A model generated the notes under the pieces. It was not told where the DNA came from. It saw nothing but the letters and a program-made list of their open reading frames with translations, and did not search any database. From 3-1-20CM-4-69-9 sp963833655 (lineage in GTDB: Bacteria; Actinomycetota; Thermoleophilia; Gaiellales; Gaiellaceae): DNA of 64,000 nucleotides. Position 1 is the first letter of the stretch; every line of letters starts with the position of its first letter. Made by a program: the position numbers and the translations under genes. This document shows, in pieces, positions 61,055-64,000 of this stretch. Location of the stretch: contig CAWHYL010000005.1 in the NCBI GenBank assembly GCA_963833655.1, positions 1 through 64,000 on the forward strand, in the 5' to 3' direction.

Positions 61055-61707
61055 GTGACCGTCCGCCGGCGGCTTTGGTCGCGCCGCCACTCGTCGATCT
61101 TGCCGTGGTCACCGGAGAGGAGAACATCCGGCACGTGCCAGCCGCGAAACTCCGGCGGGCGCGTGTAGTGCGGGTACTCGAGCCCGCCGTCGAGCTCGGC
61201 GGAGTAGCTCTCGAACGCCCCCGACTCCTCCTTGATCGCACCCGGCAGGCGCCGCGCGATCGCGTCCACCAACACCATCGCCGGCAGGTCGCCGTTCGAG
61301 AGGACGTACGGGCCGATCGAGATCGCGTCGGACGCGAGGTGCTGCACGACCCGCTCGTCGAAGCCCTCGAACCGTGCCGACAGGAGCGTCAGCGTCTGCT
61401 CGTCGGCAAGCTCCTCCACGACGTCCTGGGTCAACTGACGTCCCTGCGGAGAGAGTGCGACGATGCGATGCGCCGGCGTCCCGCCGTAGACGGCGTCGAG
61501 CGCCGCCGCAACGACGTCGACACGCAAGACCATCCCGGCGCCGCCGCCGTACGGCTCGTCGTCCACCTGCGCCGCGCGCAGCGGCGTCGTGTCGCGGTAG
61601 GAGAACAGGCGGAGATCGAGCTCCGTCCCGAGCACGGTCGCGACCGGACGCTGCTCCGTGAGCCACGCGAACGCATGCGGAACGAGAGTGAAGACGTCGA
61701 GCTGCAC
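61051..61707 (-). CDS. trmD: tRNA (guanine37-N1)-methyltransferase
   Basis: The product has 218 residues. The SPOUT trefoil-knot motifs are DEPYGGGAGMVLRVD, LSPQGRQLTQDVVEELA and SIGPYVLSNGDLPAMVLVDA, with VLLSGDHGKIDEWRRDQS at the end. It methylates G37 next to the anticodon and prevents frameshifting. Slightly short compared with the usual 230-250 residues. GTG start, no clear ribosome binding site. Confidence 0.95.
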   Translation of the reverse strand: MQLDVFTLVPHAFAWLTEQRPVATVLGTELDLRLFSYRDTTPLRAAQVDDEPYGGGAGMVLRVDVVAAALDAVYGGTPAHRIVALSPQGRQLTQDVVEELADEQTLTLLSARFEGFDERVVQHLASDAISIGPYVLSNGDLPAMVLVDAIARRLPGAIKEESGAFESYSAELDGGLEYPHYTRPPEFRGWHVPDVLLSGDHGKIDEWRRDQSRRRTVT

Positions 61708-61725
61708 AGGAGCGAGGCGCTCAGG

Positions 61726-62196
61726 TTAGCCAGCGTCGGAAAAGCCGGGCGCCACCACGATCGTCCCGGCGTGGAGGTCGACGGACAGAACGCACTCCTC
61801 CACCATCGGCAGGAGCAGGCTCGAGTCGAGCTCCAACACGTCGTTCGCGACGCCGGGAGTGACATCGACGACGGTGCCGAGGATGCGGCCGCCCTCCTCG
61901 GACACCTCGAGCCCGACGAGCTGGAAGACGTAGTACTCGTCCTCGGCGGTCGGCGCCAGGGCGTCACGCGGCACGGTCAGCGCCGTTCCGCGCTCGACGC
62001 GGCGGTCGAGGCGAATCACCGGCCGCCCGCGCGCCTGCTTCGACCCGACGACGGTCGCGGCCTCACCGCCGACGAGCAGCGTCGCGCCGACGGCGAACAG
62101 CTCCCGCGACTCGCTCGCGTCCTCGACGACGAAGGATCCGTCCAGTCCGTGCGACTTGCCGACGCGGCCGACGACGACCGCTTCAGGCTTCGCCAC
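61726..62196 (-). CDS. rimM: Ribosome maturation factor RimM
   Basis: The product has 156 residues. The N-terminal domain has VVVGRVGKSHGLDGSFVVED and the C-terminal PRC-barrel has YYVFQLVGLEVSEEGGRILG. RimM binds S19 and assists late 30S head assembly. The GTG at 62,194-62,196 overlaps the phosphoesterase gene by 14 bases. Confidence 0.93.
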   Translation of the reverse strand: MAKPEAVVVGRVGKSHGLDGSFVVEDASESRELFAVGATLLVGGEAATVVGSKQARGRPVIRLDRRVERGTALTVPRDALAPTAEDEYYVFQLVGLEVSEEGGRILGTVVDVTPGVANDVLELDSSLLLPMVEECVLSVDLHAGTIVVAPGFSDAG

Positions 62197-62854
62197 GCGA
62201 GACCCGCTCGAAGTGCTCCGTCGCTTCCTCCGCTGTCGCCTGCGGCCACTCCCCCGGCCAATCGGACACGTCGGGTGCCTGGCACCTGGTGTGTCGCAAC
62301 TCGACGTCGGCCCCGTCGAGGAAGGCCCAGTACGCGCCGGGCTCGTGCTCGTAGGGCATGCCGACACTGCCCGCGTTGACCAGCCGGATGTCGCCGATGC
62401 GCCGGTCGAACTGCACATGCGTGTGGCCGCACACGACGACGTCGGCGTCGACGCCGGCGAGCGCCTCGCGCCACCGCTCGTCCGGGCTGATCTTCGTGAG
62501 GATCTCCTCGTCGCTGCGCGGCGTCGCGTGGCAGAACAGCACGCGTCCGATCGAGACCGTCAGCGGCAGGGTGCGGAGGAAGTCGACCTGCTCCGCCGAC
62601 AGCCGCGAGCGCACGTGCTCGAGCGCCTCGGGCGGCGCGAAGCCGGGCTGGTCGTCGTAGACCTCGCGGTCGGCGTTGCCGCGAATGAAGCGCACGTCAC
62701 CGTCCAGCGCACGCAGCCGCTCGAGCGTCTCGCCGGGCGACGGGCCCATGACGGTGTCGCCGCCGACGACGATGACCTCGGCATCGACCTCCGCGAGCAC
62801 GGCATCCAGGGCCGCCAGGTTTCCGTGGATGTCGTAGAGCGCCGCGACGCGCAC
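62183..62854 (-). CDS. Metallophosphoesterase, YfcE/MJ0936-like
   Basis: The product has 223 residues. The two-metal calcineurin-like site is complete: DIHGN at 8-12, GDTVMG, GNADRE, HATPRS and GHTHVQF. Family members hydrolyse phosphodiesters or diadenosine polyphosphates; the substrate is open. Its position between khpA and rimM is unusual, since in many bacteria rimM follows directly. GTG overlaps the khpA stop by one base. Confidence 0.85.
   Translation of the reverse strand: MRVAALYDIHGNLAALDAVLAEVDAEVIVVGGDTVMGPSPGETLERLRALDGDVRFIRGNADREVYDDQPGFAPPEALEHVRSRLSAEQVDFLRTLPLTVSIGRVLFCHATPRSDEEILTKISPDERWREALAGVDADVVVCGHTHVQFDRRIGDIRLVNAGSVGMPYEHEPGAYWAFLDGADVELRHTRCQAPDVSDWPGEWPQATAEEATEHFERVSRGEA
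62274..62286. repeat. Palindrome GGTGCCTGGCACC inside the phosphoesterase gene
   Basis: A 13-bp perfect palindrome in the 3' part of the gene, encoding part of RCQAPD. A near copy GTGCCAGGCAC lies at 60,147-60,157. The unit has the same build as the GGGGTCTGACCCC pair at 42,071. Confidence 0.6.
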
Positions 62855-63084
62855 TAGTCGACGATCTCGAGCTGCACGCGGCGCCGCTCGCGCGCGCTCC
62901 CCGCGCGCACGATCGTCCGCAGCGCACGCGCGATGCGTCCCTGCCGCCCGATCACCTTGCCGAGATCGTCCTCGGCGACGTGCAGGCGCAGGACGACGGT
63001 GTCGTCCTCGTCGACCCGCTCGACGCGAACCTCGTCGGGCTTGTCGACGAGCTTCCGCGCGAGGAACTCGAGCAACTCGGCCAC
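62854..63084 (-). CDS. khpA: KH-domain RNA-binding protein KhpA
   Basis: The product has 76 residues, a single KH fold with the GxxG loop VIGRQGRIARALRTIV. KhpA works with KhpB in small-RNA and cell-division control in Gram-positive bacteria. The order rpsP-khpA-rimM-trmD is typical. GTG start shares one base with the rpsP stop codon. Confidence 0.93.
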   Translation of the reverse strand: MAELLEFLARKLVDKPDEVRVERVDEDDTVVLRLHVAEDDLGKVIGRQGRIARALRTIVRAGSARERRRVQLEIVD

Positions 63085-63329
63085 TATTTCGACAGGTTCT
63101 TCGCCTTCAGCAGCTTCTGCACCGCCTCGGAGGGCTGCGCGCCCTTGCCGAGCCAGTCCTTCACCTTCTCCTCGTCGAACTCGATCAGCGACGGATCGTG
63201 CTGGGGGTTGTACCGGCCCACGATCTCGATGAACTTGCCGTCGCGCGGCGAGCGCGAATCGGCCACGACGACGCGATACACCGGGTTCTTCTTCGACCCG
63301 ACCCGCGTCAACCTCATGCGTACGGCCAA
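63084..63329 (-). CDS. rpsP: Ribosomal protein bS16
   Basis: The product has 81 residues. Start: homology to the usual MAV-opening supports TTG at 63,327-63,329 (reading AVRMRLTRVGSKKNPVYRVV) rather than the ATG four codons later. GGAGGTGA stands at the right distance from TTG, and its TGA is also the ffh stop codon. The core RLTRVGSKKNPVYRVVVADS and EIVGRYNP are conserved. Binds the 30S 5' domain. Confidence 0.96.
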   Translation of the reverse strand: MAVRMRLTRVGSKKNPVYRVVVADSRSPRDGKFIEIVGRYNPQHDPSLIEFDEEKVKDWLGKGAQPSEAVQKLLKAKNLSK

Positions 63330-63333
63330 ACCG

Positions 63334-64000
63334 TCACCTCCGTGACTTGGATCGCTTCTTCCGCTTGTTGGATTTCGTCGCCTTGCGCTTCGGCGCGGGC
63401 GGCGCCGGCGCGCCGGGCAGCTGCGGAAGCTTGCCTTTGCTCATGCCTTTCATGAGCTTCTCCATCTCCTTGCGGCCGTCGAGCAGGCGATTGACCTCCT
63501 CGACGGTCGTGCCCGAACCGTGCGCGATGCGCTGGCGGCGCGAGCCGTCGATGACCTTCGGCAGCGCGCGCTCCTGCGACGTCATCGAGAGGATGATCGC
63601 CTCGACGCGCGCGAACTGCTTCTCGTCGATCTGGTCGATCCCCTCGAGCTGCTTGCCCATGCCCGGGATGAGCTTCACGAGCCCGCCGATCGAGCCCATG
63701 CGGCGGATCATCCGGTAGCTCTTGAGGAAGTCGTCGAAAGTGAACTGGCCCGCCATCATCCGGGCCTCGAGCTCCTTCTGCTCATCCTCCTCGACGGCCT
63801 GCTCCGCCCGCTCGACGAGCGTGAGGATGTCGCCCATCCCGAGGATCCGCGACGCCATTCGGTCTGGATGGAAGTACTCGAGCTGGTCGACTTTCTCGCC
63901 GACGGAGATGAGCTTGATCGGCTTGCCGGTGACGGCCTTCACCGAGAGCGCCGCACCGCCGCGCGCGTCGCCGTCCAGCTTCGTCAGCACGACGCCGTCG
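63334..64000 (-). CDS. ffh: Signal recognition particle protein Ffh, C-terminal part (cut by window edge)
   Basis: The last 222 codons are in the window. The end of the GTPase domain shows VLTKLDGDARGGAALSV and the G5-like GKPIKLISVGEK. The methionine-rich M domain that binds 4.5S RNA and signal sequences follows (GMGDILTLVERAEQAV, FLKSYRMIRRMGSIGGLVK, LPKVIDGSRRQRIAHGSGTT). A Lys/Arg-rich tail ends the protein. The 5' part lies beyond position 64,000. It heads the leftward operon with rpsP. Confidence 0.97.
   Translation of the reverse strand, partial: DGVVLTKLDGDARGGAALSVKAVTGKPIKLISVGEKVDQLEYFHPDRMASRILGMGDILTLVERAEQAVEEDEQKELEARMMAGQFTFDDFLKSYRMIRRMGSIGGLVKLIPGMGKQLEGIDQIDEKQFARVEAIILSMTSQERALPKVIDGSRRQRIAHGSGTTVEEVNRLLDGRKEMEKLMKGMSKGKLPQLPGAPAPPAPKRKATKSNKRKKRSKSRR

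Noticed and set aside
1..64000. CRISPR array, rRNA genes or riboswitch classes
   Set aside because: No regularly spaced repeats, no rRNA-like stretches and no recognisable riboswitch core were seen on reading both strands.

Overview
The window is a 64-kb piece of a high-GC genome. Frequent GTG and TTG starts, four-base GTGA stop/start overlaps, tRNAs without an encoded CCA and the gene content point to an actinobacterium. The mix of AddAB-type recombination proteins, viral-type topoisomerase IB, an eRF1-like protein and a SARP-type regulator fits the Thermoleophilia (Gaiella-like lineages) best. That placement is inferred from gene content, not from a marker tree.

The left part (about 1-24.4 kb) is accessory. 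It opens with the 3' end of a tRNA and a large adenylate-cyclase/ATPase gene, followed by a second, truncated copy of the same tRNA 3' end. Next comes an integrative-element module at 3.6-6.7 kb: a helix-turn-helix protein, a ParB-like domain fused to an MT-A70 DNA methyltransferase, an excisionase and a tyrosine integrase broken by three frameshifts. Decayed toxin-like coding follows, then an HNH nuclease, an Asp-box propeller protein, a 1,220-residue LamG/LGFP/papain-like protein and several unrecognised genes of visibly lower GC. From 17.5 to 24.4 kb lies an accretion zone at the initiator tRNA gene. The tRNA-fMet at 24,313-24,386 is intact, and its last 47 bases are repeated exactly at 17,507 and 18,726. 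Both copies are followed by the same roughly 137-bp element-end sequence. The segments between them carry a membrane protein, three secreted proteins and a fusion of SARP activator, membrane segment, beta-propeller and peptide-binding protein.

The right part (24.4-64 kb) is chromosomal core. It runs through a PAP2 membrane enzyme, Ppx/GppA phosphatase, glutamate dehydrogenase with a coupled CBS protein, tRNA-Leu, RmuC, an eRF1-like protein, thioredoxin reductase and CorA. A DNA-repair operon follows (addB-like, addA-like, then endonuclease III fused to a methyltransferase), with topoisomerase IB nearby. Next are an isocitrate-dehydrogenase relative, HD-GYP, DedA, the transhydrogenase operon pntAA-pntAB-pntB and a coupled glycosyltransferase/sugar-transferase/ornithine-cyclodeaminase set.

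The last 10 kb is a long leftward run: ffh-rpsP-khpA-phosphoesterase-rimM-trmD-lepB-rplS-rnhB-(secreted protein)-yraN-DNA methyltransferase-comM-dprA. It joins protein targeting, ribosome maturation, RNA primer removal and DNA uptake processing. Its oddities are a signal peptidase I with an N-terminal J-like domain lacking HPD, and a DNA methyltransferase set between yraN and comM.
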